DNA from: Spirosoma fluviale
GTDB lineage: Bacteria > Bacteroidota > Bacteroidia > Cytophagales > Cyclobacteriaceae
DNA length: 49,191 nt
Direction: 5' to 3'
Assembly: GCA_945868725.1 (NCBI GenBank)
Contig: CAMBMU010000012.1
Span: 1-49,191 of the forward strand
The notes under the pieces were generated by a model. That model saw nothing but the letters and a program-made list of their open reading frames with translations. It did not search any database and was not told the DNA's origin. Positions within the stretch are counted from its first letter, which is position 1. The number at the start of each line of letters is the position of its first letter. Made by a program: the position numbers and the translations under genes. This document shows, piece by piece, positions 34,832 through 43,098 of the stretch.

Positions 34832-34863
34832 TTTGTAGGAAATCATTTTTGTAGTCATATTTG
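34832..34863 (+). promoter_or_regulatory. Predicted promoter of tRNA-Leu
   Basis: TTTG (34832-34835), 20 bases, then CATATTTG (34856-34863), one mismatch from TAnnTTTG. It lies 34 bases before the tRNA and starts 1 base after the stop of the monooxygenase gene. Confidence 0.5.
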
Positions 34864-34897
34864 CAACCCCATTCAAAACGGAATGGATCAATGTAAT

Positions 34898-34981
34898 GCC
34901 CAGATGGCGGAATTGGTAGACGCGTTGGTCTCAAACACCAATGAGGTTACACTCGTGCCGGTTCGACTCCGGCTCTGGGTA
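34898..34981 (+). tRNA. tRNA-Leu(CAA)
   Basis: The cloverleaf is visible: acceptor arm GCCCAGA/TCTGGGT, D arm containing TGGCGGAATTGGTAGACGC, anticodon stem TTGGT/ACCAA with loop CTCAAAC (anticodon CAA at 34932-34934), a long class II variable arm and a T arm GTTCGACTC. The discriminator is A (34981). The first acceptor pair is G-T, so the top of the stem is a wobble. CCA is not encoded. It reads UUG codons. Confidence 0.95.
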
Positions 34982-34985
34982 CAGA

Positions 34986-35017
34986 ATCCCCTTTCAATCG
35001 AAAGGGGATTTTTTTTT
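34986..35017 (+). terminator. Terminator of tRNA-Leu
   Basis: A 9-bp stem ATCCCCTTT/AAAGGGGAT with a 6-base loop and a T run of nine, 5 bases after the tRNA. Confidence 0.9.
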
Positions 35018-35112
35018 ACCCATTCCCTCTCAAAATTTCCATCGGAGGCTGGTTGATGATTTTTCTACCATTGAGCCAGCCCAACACAATCGTGAGGACG
35101 GTAATCACCAAG
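35016..35112 (-). pseudogene. Orphan copy of the ABC permease 3' end
   Basis: These 97 bases match the last 97 bases of the permease gene at 36335-36431 with seven differences, in the same orientation. In frame they code for LVITVLTIVLGWLNGRKIIN and NQPPMEILRGNG plus the stop. Five of the seven changes are silent and two change residues (Val for Phe, Asn for Asp). The matching sequence ends abruptly on both sides, so it is a fragment, not a gene. Confidence 0.93.
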
Positions 35113-35145
35113 CTTTTTCAACCAGTACGACTAGTGGTGCAAGAA

Positions 35146-35251
35146 CTCAAAGGTTAGGTCCAACCTTTGAGGTTTACCAAAACCGCGAAGGTTTCAAAGT
35201 TCTATTTTTAAATAATTAAACCTTCGAGGTCCAAAAAAGACCTCAAAGGTT
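35146..35251. repeat. REP-like palindromes between the permease fragment and the HTH gene
   Basis: Two inverted repeats share the unit AACCTTTGAG: CTCAAAGGTT/AACCTTTGAG at 35146-35171, and AACCTTCGAGGTC/GACCTCAAAGGTT (one mismatch) at 35219-35251. A half unit GCGAAGGTTTCAAAG lies between them. The second palindrome spans the stop codon of the HTH gene. No T run follows on either strand, so they are repeats rather than clear terminators. Confidence 0.75.
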
Positions 35252-35620
35252 ATTCCTATTTTCCATCTTTGGAGTAGGCTCAACATATTTCCAAGTGCCT
35301 TTTTGAACCACCTCTTCATCTTTTTGAAGAATAGTCACCAACTCTATTCCAAGTACTTTTTCAAGATTACAGAGGGTCTCCAACTTAAAATTCTCCTCCC
35401 CTTTCACATACTTGCTCACCTGCTGAGGAGAAACGCCCATTTCATGAGCTAGTTTTGCTTTCTTCCAATTCAACTCTTCTAAAGCATCCAATATCCGCAG
35501 CGCAATATCCGCTGATTTTCCCAGCCAGGCTTTGTTCGCTTTTCTCCAGGCAACATCCGCTATCCAGTTTTCATGAGATTGAACACTGATGTCTTTGATT
35601 GATTTTTTGGTATAAGTCAT
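35243..35620 (-). CDS. XRE-family HTH protein, probable antitoxin
   Basis: The 125-residue protein has a Cro/C1-type helix-turn-helix in the middle (about residues 50-95: WKKAKLAHEMGVSPQQVSKY, then VKGEENFKLETLCNLEKVLG), preceded by about 45 residues that may contact a toxin. The ATG is 3 bases after the stop of the 197-residue gene. A toxin-first, HTH-second pair in one operon is the HigBA layout. The HTH protein should bind its own promoter region. The gene lies inside the island bounded by the duplicated permease ends. The family is clear; the antitoxin role is inferred. Confidence 0.85.
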   Translation of the reverse strand: MTYTKKSIKDISVQSHENWIADVAWRKANKAWLGKSADIALRILDALEELNWKKAKLAHEMGVSPQQVSKYVKGEENFKLETLCNLEKVLGIELVTILQKDEEVVQKGTWKYVEPTPKMENRNNL

Positions 35621-35623
35621 CCC

Positions 35624-36217
35624 CTATCTTTCTAGATAAACTATTTTTCCTTTGATGTCATTTTGCCTTAAAAACTGGGCAACAGCCTCTAATCTATTTA
35701 GCGCTAACTTTGTATGCGGTCGATCTTTCATAAACTTGGTGAGCTTTAGTGTACCTCCCGTGATCACAAATTCATCTCCAAACCGCACAGCATATACTCT
35801 TAAATAACTTTTTCGCTCCCTACCCTTTACCTTCAGTTTTTGCAATTCATAAACTTGGACATTTTCCGAATTCTCTAGTGGTTGGAAAAGAGATTCCAAA
35901 TCCCCTGTCCCTGCGTGTTCTGCTAATTCTTCAAATAAGTCATCCGCAAATTCAATCGCTTCCTTAACCATTCCATTGAGTCTGGCAGAACCGTAAAAAT
36001 CAAAGTAATCTTGCCTGAATTCAATGAAAAATGATCTAAACCAATTGGGATTTCTCCAATCAGCCCTAACCTTGGAAAAAGCGTGTTGGATTTCACCCGT
36101 ATCAGACAACTCCTCACCCTCGAATTGGGCAGCAAATAACTTCCGCTTGGTCCCTGAGAGCTCAAAGATACGGACAACTTTCAATCTATCAACCCACAGG
36201 TTTACTTTTAGGTTCAT
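35624..36217 (-). CDS. Putative toxin-like partner of the HTH protein, 197 aa
   Basis: I do not recognise a named family. The last third (about residues 132-190: KGRERKSYLRVYAVRFGDEF, VITGGTLKLTKFMKDRPHTK, LALNRLEAVAQFL) has the strand pattern and basic residues of HigB/Gp49/RelE-like ribonucleases. The first two thirds (VKVNLW-like strands, then the SKVRADWRNPNWFRSFFIEF region and acidic helices) are an extension not seen in short toxins. It is followed after 3 bases by an XRE-family gene, as in HigBA pairs. The toxin assignment is inference from context and weak similarity; it could instead be a regulatory partner. Confidence 0.75.
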   Translation of the reverse strand: MNLKVNLWVDRLKVVRIFELSGTKRKLFAAQFEGEELSDTGEIQHAFSKVRADWRNPNWFRSFFIEFRQDYFDFYGSARLNGMVKEAIEFADDLFEELAEHAGTGDLESLFQPLENSENVQVYELQKLKVKGRERKSYLRVYAVRFGDEFVITGGTLKLTKFMKDRPHTKLALNRLEAVAQFLRQNDIKGKIVYLER

Positions 36218-36334
36218 TTTAAAAAAATAAGATGAAAAAACTTTTACTCCTGAATCAAAAAATCAAATAAAAAGAGTTGAATTGGTAGTCGCTCTAGAAT
36301 GAAATTAAGTGTTATTACTTTGTCAGCCTAGCGT

Positions 36335-38860
36335 TTACCCATCCCCTCTCAAAATCTCCATCGGAGGCTGGTTGATGATTTTTCGACCATTGAGCCAGCC
36401 CAATACTATCGTGAGGAACGTAATCACCAAGTAAATCACCAAACCCTCCTTCCAAGCCAAACTAAAATTCAGCTGAAAGACAAACTTCCCCAAAAGGAAG
36501 GTCGCAAAGAAGGAAAGTAAAATCCCAGATAGGGAGGCAAGGCTCCCCAAAAAGAAGTATTCTAAGGTGTTGATCTGACGAACTAAGGCTGAGCTAGCCC
36601 CTAAAGTGCGAAGCAAAATACTCTCTCGCATGCGCTGGTACTTGCTGATAATCAACGAACTGATCAATACCAAGATTCCTGTAGCAATTGAGAAAAAGGC
36701 CATAAACTGAATCACAAAGCTGATCTTGCCCAAAATTTCTTCAAGTGTCTCGACAATCGTTCCCAGATTGATGATGGAGATATTTGGAAATTCCCTAACC
36801 ATATCCGATTGCATTTCTGCGGCCTGCTTGTCTGTGCTGGTCTTCGTAATGATCACATGAAATTTGGGAGCTTCTTCCAAAATTCCTTCAGGAAAGAGTA
36901 CCAAAAAATTAGTAGATACCTGATTGAATTTCACTTCTCGAAAGCTTCCAATGTAGGTTTTGATGGGGCGACCCTGCACATTGAACTCCACTTCATCGCC
37001 GATTTTAAATCCATTCCCTTCTCCAAATCCTTTCTCAAAGGAAACAAAAATACTATCTCCTCTGCTGCCCTTAGGAATCAGTTCTCCAGCAGTAACTTGC
37101 TCCGAAGAAATTAAGGTGTCTCGATAGGTAACTCGAAACTCTCGATTATAGAGCCATCGGCTGTAGTTCTTCTCTTCCGACAGTTCTTCATTCGCTTTTT
37201 TATCCACCCCATTGATGGAATTCAGTTGCATGGTAACAATTGGCACCTCTTGTAAAATAGGCATCTTCCGCTCCAGTACTTGCGCCTTCACTTGCTCCAG
37301 CTGCGGGCTTTGAATATCAAATAAAAGCATGTTGGGCTGATCTTTTTTATCTGCAAACTTGGCCTCCTGGAGCAACTGGTTTTGCAAGAAAAACAAGGTA
37401 CTAATCATCGCCGTACCAAGTCCAATGGTCGCAATAAGGGAGATGGTTTGGTTATTGGGTCGGTACAAATTGGAAAGTGCCTGCCGCCATGGATAACTCA
37501 AGGAAAGTGGTAAAAATTTCCGAACGGCCCACATCAGCGCGGTTCCTACCCCCCAGAGCATCCCAAAGGCAACAAGAACAAAGGCTGTGAAACCCAAAGC
37601 CCAGGTAACTTTGCCGAGGAGGTAAAAGCTAAATCCAAAAATAAATAACAGAATTCCTACCAGAACGGCCCATCGAGCAGGATCCTTCAGCAAGGTAGTA
37701 TCGGCAGTTTCTGGTCGCAAGGTAGCCATAGGAGAAACCTTTCTCACCTTGAGGAGGGGCAATAATGCAAAGAGTATGGACACAAAAAGGCCAGTGACCA
37801 TGCCAAAGCCCACAGATTTCCAGGATATCCCTACGGTTACTTCCACAGGCAAAAAGTCAGCGAAAACAAGGGGTAGGGCAAACTGAAGTAAAGTTCCTAA
37901 GGTTGAGCCTATGGCGGCTCCAATAAAGCCCATCCCTACAATCTCAAGAAGGTAAATCAACAACACATCCAAAGAGGCCACTCCCAAACAGCGAAGCACT
38001 GCTACTGAAGCTAATTTCTCCTTCACAAACACATTTACGGCTGAAGCCACTCCTACACATCCTAGCAGCAAGGCAATGAAAGCCACCAAACTCAAGAAAT
38101 TGGACAGGTTGCCAAAAGAGCGACCCGTACTTTGTTTCCGATCTTCAACGGTGTCCGCATCAATGCGTTCAAGTTCCCACTGCGCTTCGTATGGCTTGAT
38201 CAATTTGGCTATGTCGGCACCAGGAGCAAATTGCAGATACCGATTGTACTTCACCCGACTTCCGTATTGCACCAAGCCCGTGGCTTCCAAATACTCCAAA
38301 GGAATGTAGACGGCAGGGGCAACGCTAGCAGTAATCCCAGTTTGGCCGGGCACCTTCTGCAGCTCCCCTACAATCTGGAAACTAAGCGCGCCTACTTTTA
38401 TAGAATCCCCTATTTGCGCACCAAATTGAGCCATAAGGGCTTTTTCTACTAGGGCCTTTTTGCCGCCAGTTCTAAAACTTTTCTCCCCCGCTGCAGGGAT
38501 AGTTTCTAGCTTTCCATAAAAAGGAAAATCTCCTTCCAGTGCTCGCACCTGCGTTAATCTACTGGCATCACTTTTTGGAAAGGCCACCATAGAGGCAAAA
38601 TTGACCTCCGAGGCTGTTTCTAACGCTAGAGAATCTAATCCGATATCTCCCAGAGGCTTGCTATTTTCCAAAACCAAATCTGCCCCCAAGAGCTCCTTGG
38701 CTTGGTTATCAATGTCTTTGACTAGGTTTTCTCCAAAACTGCTGATCGCCACCAAAGCCGCTATTCCCACCACAATGGAGGAAACAAAAAGTAGCAAGCG
38801 GGAAAGGTTTTTTCTAAAATCCCGCAGCGCCATTTTTAAAATCCAGGCAAAATCAGGCAT
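36335..38860 (-). CDS. ABC transporter permease, FtsX/YbbP-like
   Basis: The 841-residue membrane protein has the layout of YbbP/LolE-like exporters: an N-terminal helix (about 18-40), a large periplasmic domain, a three-helix FtsX block (about 255-370), two further helices (about 400-460), a second periplasmic domain and a final three-helix FtsX block (about 710-835). It ends GWLNGRKIINQPPMEILRG, typical of the family. Its ATPase is encoded just upstream with an overlap of 8 bases. By family it extracts or moves lipids or lipoproteins or acts on an envelope partner; the cargo is not known. Its last 97 bases recur at 35016-35112. Confidence 0.92.
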   Translation of the reverse strand: MPDFAWILKMALRDFRKNLSRLLLFVSSIVVGIAALVAISSFGENLVKDIDNQAKELLGADLVLENSKPLGDIGLDSLALETASEVNFASMVAFPKSDASRLTQVRALEGDFPFYGKLETIPAAGEKSFRTGGKKALVEKALMAQFGAQIGDSIKVGALSFQIVGELQKVPGQTGITASVAPAVYIPLEYLEATGLVQYGSRVKYNRYLQFAPGADIAKLIKPYEAQWELERIDADTVEDRKQSTGRSFGNLSNFLSLVAFIALLLGCVGVASAVNVFVKEKLASVAVLRCLGVASLDVLLIYLLEIVGMGFIGAAIGSTLGTLLQFALPLVFADFLPVEVTVGISWKSVGFGMVTGLFVSILFALLPLLKVRKVSPMATLRPETADTTLLKDPARWAVLVGILLFIFGFSFYLLGKVTWALGFTAFVLVAFGMLWGVGTALMWAVRKFLPLSLSYPWRQALSNLYRPNNQTISLIATIGLGTAMISTLFFLQNQLLQEAKFADKKDQPNMLLFDIQSPQLEQVKAQVLERKMPILQEVPIVTMQLNSINGVDKKANEELSEEKNYSRWLYNREFRVTYRDTLISSEQVTAGELIPKGSRGDSIFVSFEKGFGEGNGFKIGDEVEFNVQGRPIKTYIGSFREVKFNQVSTNFLVLFPEGILEEAPKFHVIITKTSTDKQAAEMQSDMVREFPNISIINLGTIVETLEEILGKISFVIQFMAFFSIATGILVLISSLIISKYQRMRESILLRTLGASSALVRQINTLEYFFLGSLASLSGILLSFFATFLLGKFVFQLNFSLAWKEGLVIYLVITFLTIVLGWLNGRKIINQPPMEILRGDG

Positions 38861-39530
38861 GGGTATCCTCCTGTATTTTTCCGCCTTTGATATGAACTAT
38901 TCGTCTGGTTTTGGCTGCCAATTCCAAGTCATGAGTAACGAGCACGAGGGTAGTCCCCTGTTCTTTATTCAAATCAAAAATCAAATTCTCGATCATGGTA
39001 CCTGTCTCGGTATCCAAGTTGCCCGTAGGCTCATCTGCAAAAAGTATTTTGGGGGCATTCGCAAAGGCACGTGCAATTGAAACGCGTTGCTGCTCTCCAC
39101 CTGAAAGTTGTGTCGGATAATGCGTGGCTCGATCTTTCAGCCCTACCTTATCCAATAACTCCATGGCCTTTTCTTTCGCATCTTTTCTTTTCTTTAATTC
39201 CAAGGGCACCATCACATTTTCTAGCGCTGTAAGGGTTGGTAGCAACTGGAAATTTTGAAAAATAAAACCTACATCTCGGCTTCGCACTGCAGCACGCTGA
39301 TCTTCGTTTAAATTTTCAAGGGCTTCTCCATTGAGCACTACAGAACCGGTGCTGCTGGAATCAAGGCCTGCGCAAAGGCCAAGAAGGGTAGTTTTCCCAC
39401 TTCCTGAGGGTCCCACGATGGCGATGGTCTCTCCAGCTTGGATAGAAAAGGTTACCTGATCCAAGACGGTGAGCTTTCGGCTACCACTTTGATAGGTTTT
39501 ACTTACGTTTTGAAGGTCTAAAATGGACAT
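38853..39530 (-). CDS. ABC transporter ATPase, YbbA/LolD-like
   Basis: From ATG 39530 (the frame opens at a TTG 39542) the protein has 225 residues. Walker A is GPSGSGKTTLLG, the Q loop is in FIFQNFQLLPTLTALENV, the signature is LSGGEQQRVSIARAF, Walker B is ILFADEPTGNLD and the switch His is in LVLVTHDLELA. It is the ATPase of the adjacent permease. Together with the divergent TesA-like esterase upstream, this is the ybbP-ybbA-tesA arrangement known from E. coli. Confidence 0.96.
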   Translation of the reverse strand: MSILDLQNVSKTYQSGSRKLTVLDQVTFSIQAGETIAIVGPSGSGKTTLLGLCAGLDSSSTGSVVLNGEALENLNEDQRAAVRSRDVGFIFQNFQLLPTLTALENVMVPLELKKRKDAKEKAMELLDKVGLKDRATHYPTQLSGGEQQRVSIARAFANAPKILFADEPTGNLDTETGTMIENLIFDLNKEQGTTLVLVTHDLELAAKTRRIVHIKGGKIQEDTHA

Positions 39531-39605
39531 GAAGAGGATCAAAGAGTTGAAATGTCAAACGCTATTTTTACTTAATTTGTTAGCGGTTATTTAAATTACT
39601 TTGGA

Positions 39606-39703
39606 ATTCGCGTAAAGAAAACAAAATTACGCCATCTAAGCTTCACGCGTCGACAGATAGATCAAATTGATCGACCAAAGCAATACATTCGCGTAAAGAA
39701 AAC
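39606..39703. repeat. 17-bp direct repeats in the ybbA-tesA divergent region
   Basis: ATTCGCGTAAAGAAAAC occurs at 39606-39622 and again at 39687-39703, 81 bases apart. The 64 bases between include a GATCAA-ATTGATC type inverted repeat. No known binding site is recognised. Confidence 0.8.
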
Positions 39704-39749
39704 CACCCATACCCCATTATTGGGCTATTCAAAAGTTAAACGATTCGAC

Positions 39750-40427
39750 ATGAAATCATCAGGTACCAATTTCTCCTTTTACGTAGTTATTCTTTTGGCT
39801 GCATGGCTTACCTCTTGTAGCGGATCAACCGAAAAAAAGGAAGCAGAAGAAGGAAAACAAGAAGTAGATGCTACCCCTAAAAAGACCATTTTATTTTTTG
39901 GAAATAGCCTCACCGCAGGCTATGGAATTGACCCGGAAGAATCCTTTGCAGGGCGGATTCAGACCCGCTTGGATAGCTTGCAGAAAGAGTATCGCGCAAT
40001 CAACGGGGGTTTGAGTGGGGAAACTACCGCCGGAGGACTCAGCCGATTGGATTGGTTTTTGGAAGAGGAGCCTTATTTATTTGTGCTGGAATTGGGAGGA
40101 AATGATGGTTTGAGAGGTATTCCACTCACCGAAACCAAGAAAAATCTCCTTGCCATTGTAGACAAGGTTCGAGCCAAATATCCTAATACCAAAATCATCC
40201 TTGCAGGCATGCAGATCCCACCGAATATGGGGCAAGAATACACGGAAGAATTCAAAGCCATTTACCCTGCCGTGGCAAAGGAAAAAAACATTGAGTTGAT
40301 TCCCTTTCTTTTGGAGGGTGTGGCTGGAGATCCAGACTTAAACCTTCCTGATGGAATCCATCCGACAGCAGAAGGGCATCGCTTGGTAATGGAAACCTTA
40401 TGGCCCTATATTTCGAAATCACTTTAA
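39750..40427 (+). CDS. SGNH-hydrolase lipoprotein, TesA/arylesterase type
   Basis: From ATG 39750 (an in-frame TTG at 39720 is less likely) the protein has 225 residues and a lipoprotein signal ending AWLTSC|S. The four SGNH blocks are present: ILFFGNSLTAGYG (block I, nucleophile Ser in GNSL instead of GDSL), GGLSGETTAGG (block II), LELGGNDGLRG (block III) and DGIHPTAEGH (block V, Asp/His). It hydrolyses esters or thioesters in the periplasm. It is divergent from the ybbA-like gene, as tesA is in E. coli, supporting a joint envelope role. Confidence 0.92.
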   Translation: MKSSGTNFSFYVVILLAAWLTSCSGSTEKKEAEEGKQEVDATPKKTILFFGNSLTAGYGIDPEESFAGRIQTRLDSLQKEYRAINGGLSGETTAGGLSRLDWFLEEEPYLFVLELGGNDGLRGIPLTETKKNLLAIVDKVRAKYPNTKIILAGMQIPPNMGQEYTEEFKAIYPAVAKEKNIELIPFLLEGVAGDPDLNLPDGIHPTAEGHRLVMETLWPYISKSL

Positions 40428-40506
40428 TTCGTGTAGCCCATTACCTCGAAGGCTTTCATGGATACTCTTTTTTTCCTAGATTGGATTCAAATAAACCCTC
40501 TTTTTT

Positions 40507-42249
40507 ATGAGCTTTCAAATCAAAGAAGCCCCAGATAGCTACGACGTCATCATTGTTGGTTCAGGTGCTGGTGGAGGCATGGCCTCTAAAATTCTTTCCG
40601 AAGCCGGGCTTTCTGTTGCAGTAGTAGAAGCAGGTGGAGATTTTGACCCTGCCAAGGAAGAAGATAGAACCCAGCTTCGCCCACCCTGGGAATCTCCCAG
40701 AAGGGGTGCTGGTACTAAAATCCGCCCTTTTGGAGATTTTGATCAGGCCATCGGAGGATGGGAGATTGAAGGCGAGCCCTACACCCGCAAGGATGGGACT
40801 CAATTTGACTGGTTCCGATCCCGCATGGTGGGTGGACGCACCAACCACTGGGGGAGAATTTCTCTTCGCTTTGGCCCCAACGACTTCAAGCGCGCCAGCA
40901 TCGATGGCTTTGGTCATGATTGGCCAATTGGCTACGAAGATTTGAAACCCTACTACGACAAAGTAGATAAGCTAATCGGAGTTTTTGGTTCGAAAGAAGG
41001 TATATTTAACGAGCCAGATGGCTTTTTTCTTCCTCCCCCCAAGCCGAGACTACACGAACTTTTCATCAAACGAGGGGCAGACAAAGCAGGAATACCCATG
41101 ATTCCTGGAAGGCTTTCCATGCTTACCCGACCCATTAATGCGGAACGCGGAGTTTGTTTCTTCTGCAATCAATGCAACCGCGCTTGCCAGGCTTATGCAG
41201 ATTTTTCCTCAGGTACTTGCCTGATTCATCCTGCCATGAAAAAAGGAAAGGTAGACCTGTACACCTATTCCATGGTTCGGAAAGTGACTACAGATGAAAC
41301 TGGCAAAGCCAATGGGGTGTCCTTTGTCTCCAAGATGGATCGGAAGGAATACAAGTTAAAATCTCGAGTAGTGGTTCTGGGCGCCTCCGCCTGTGAGTCT
41401 GCACGTATCCTAATGAATTCCAAGTCAAAAGCTCATCCAGATGGAATAGGCGCTGACTCGGGCGTATTGGGCAGGTACCTCCATGACTCCACTGGCGCAG
41501 ATCGCATGGGTATTCTACCCGACCTGATCGACCGAGATCGCTACAACGAGGATGGCGTAGGCGGCATGCACATGTACACCCCCTGGTGGAAAGACAACAA
41601 GAAGTTAGATTTTGCTCGCGGCTACCACATTGAATATTGGGGAGGGATGGGACAGCCCGCCTACGGATCAGGAGGCAGCATGGATAGTATGCGGAAGTAC
41701 CTCAAAGATGAATTTGGTAATCCTAGCCCAAATGGTGGCTATGGAGCTGGCCTCAAAAAAGACATCCGCCGAATTTATGGATCGACCTTAGGAATGTCTG
41801 GGCGGGGAGAAAGTATCCCCCAGCACAGCAATTACTGTGAAATCGATCCGAATGTGGTCGACACCTATGGGATCCCAGTACTTCGTTTTCATTACAAATG
41901 GACAGACCAAGAAATTAAGCAGGCCAAACACATGCAGGATACTTTTGAGGAGATTTTGACCCAAGCTGGAGCCACTCTTTTGGGTTCCAAACCGGGCCCA
42001 GAAAGCAATTATGGACTTGCTGGTCCTGGAAGGATCATCCACGAAGTAGGCACTACCCGAATGAGCAACGATCCCAAATCAGGTGTCGTAAGTTCTGATT
42101 GCCAAGTACATGCCTGCAAAAACTTGTTTTTAGTGGATGCCGGACCTTTTGTGTCCCAAGCAGATAAAAATCCAACCTGGACGATTTTAGCCCTCTCCTG
42201 GAGAACATCGGACTACATCATCGAACAGCTCAAACAAAAAAATATCTAG
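40507..42249 (+). CDS. GMC-family FAD oxidoreductase, gluconate-dehydrogenase-like
   Basis: The 580-residue flavoprotein opens with the FAD-binding motif VIIVGSGAGGGMASKIL and AVVEAGGDFD, has RSRMVGGRTNHWGRI (FAD contact), and ends HEVGTTRMSNDPKSGVVSSD then VDAGPFVSQADKNPTWTILA, the GMC C-terminal signature. A Cys cluster, GVCFFCNQCNRACQ with TCLIHPA just after, may bind an iron-sulfur centre. It has no signal peptide, but the following gene encodes a Tat-lipoprotein partner, so it may be carried across the membrane in complex. It should oxidise a sugar or polyol. No cytochrome subunit follows. Confidence 0.92.
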   Translation: MSFQIKEAPDSYDVIIVGSGAGGGMASKILSEAGLSVAVVEAGGDFDPAKEEDRTQLRPPWESPRRGAGTKIRPFGDFDQAIGGWEIEGEPYTRKDGTQFDWFRSRMVGGRTNHWGRISLRFGPNDFKRASIDGFGHDWPIGYEDLKPYYDKVDKLIGVFGSKEGIFNEPDGFFLPPPKPRLHELFIKRGADKAGIPMIPGRLSMLTRPINAERGVCFFCNQCNRACQAYADFSSGTCLIHPAMKKGKVDLYTYSMVRKVTTDETGKANGVSFVSKMDRKEYKLKSRVVVLGASACESARILMNSKSKAHPDGIGADSGVLGRYLHDSTGADRMGILPDLIDRDRYNEDGVGGMHMYTPWWKDNKKLDFARGYHIEYWGGMGQPAYGSGGSMDSMRKYLKDEFGNPSPNGGYGAGLKKDIRRIYGSTLGMSGRGESIPQHSNYCEIDPNVVDTYGIPVLRFHYKWTDQEIKQAKHMQDTFEEILTQAGATLLGSKPGPESNYGLAGPGRIIHEVGTTRMSNDPKSGVVSSDCQVHACKNLFLVDAGPFVSQADKNPTWTILALSWRTSDYIIEQLKQKNI

Positions 42250-42252
42250 GCC

Positions 42253-42948
42253 ATGAATAGAAGAGAAAATCTAAAGCTACTCTTTGCAGGTTCGATTGGA
42301 GCAGGCTTATTGCTGGGCTGCGAGCCTGAGCAGGTCAAACTTAAGGGAGCGGTTCTTGGAACTCCCGGAGGGCGTACAGAAGAGGAAAAAGTACGCGATG
42401 CCAAACTCCTTGCGGAACGGTTTTTTACGGAAGACGAACTTAAAAAAATCACGACCCTAGTCGACCTCATTATGCCTGCCGACGAGCAATCCCCAGCAGC
42501 AACAGCCTTAGGAGTGCCTGATTTTATTGAATTTATGATGAAGGACCAGCCCAATATGCAAACACCCATGCGCGGTGGACTGATGTGGCTGGACTATGAA
42601 GCTCAGGAATTATTTGGTAAAGTTTTCAATGACTTGGAAGCTTCCCAAGTTCAGAAATTGATCGACCTCGTGGCCTGGCCAGAAAAAGCAAGCGAGGACT
42701 ACCAGGGTGGGGTACGCTGGTTCAATATGCTACGCAATCTCACCTGCTCAGGGTATTTTTCTACCCAAGCGGGCTGGACCTACATGGGCTACATGGGTAA
42801 CGTACCCAATGTTTGGGATGGAGTTCCTGCCGCGGTACTCACCAAGCATGGCCTCTCTAATCCTGAAAAGTATGCCGGAGTATACCTCAAACCAGAGGAA
42901 CGAAGTAAAGTTGCCGTCTGGGATGAAGCCGGCAACCTGATTGGCTAA
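42253..42948 (+). CDS. Gluconate 2-dehydrogenase subunit 3 family protein, Tat lipoprotein
   Basis: The 231-residue protein begins NRRENLKLLFAGSIGAGLLL followed by GC, combining a twin-arginine motif and a lipobox, so it is a predicted Tat-exported lipoprotein. The mature part, with FFTEDELKKITTLVDLIMPAD, PDFIEFMMKDQPN and a Trp/Tyr-rich C-terminus, is the subunit-3 family. It is 3 bases after the GMC gene. In gluconate dehydrogenases the small subunit carries the Tat signal for the catalytic subunit, and the same role is inferred here. Confidence 0.92.
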   Translation: MNRRENLKLLFAGSIGAGLLLGCEPEQVKLKGAVLGTPGGRTEEEKVRDAKLLAERFFTEDELKKITTLVDLIMPADEQSPAATALGVPDFIEFMMKDQPNMQTPMRGGLMWLDYEAQELFGKVFNDLEASQVQKLIDLVAWPEKASEDYQGGVRWFNMLRNLTCSGYFSTQAGWTYMGYMGNVPNVWDGVPAAVLTKHGLSNPEKYAGVYLKPEERSKVAVWDEAGNLIG

Positions 42949-43098
42949 GCTTTAGCCCTTTCAAAACTAGGCCCTTTTCTACCCATTCCATTTGGAATAA
43001 GGGACTGCTACCTTTTACCCCAACAAATAATCGGTTTATCTAATTTTAGATTCGAATCCATTCTGAATTCCTAACTTGAAGTTCATATTCAACCCACT

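Noticed and set aside
34898-35017. tRNA-Leu considered as the attachment site of the adjacent island
   Set aside because: The tRNA 3' end is not duplicated on the far side of the island; the duplicated sequence is the permease 3' end instead.
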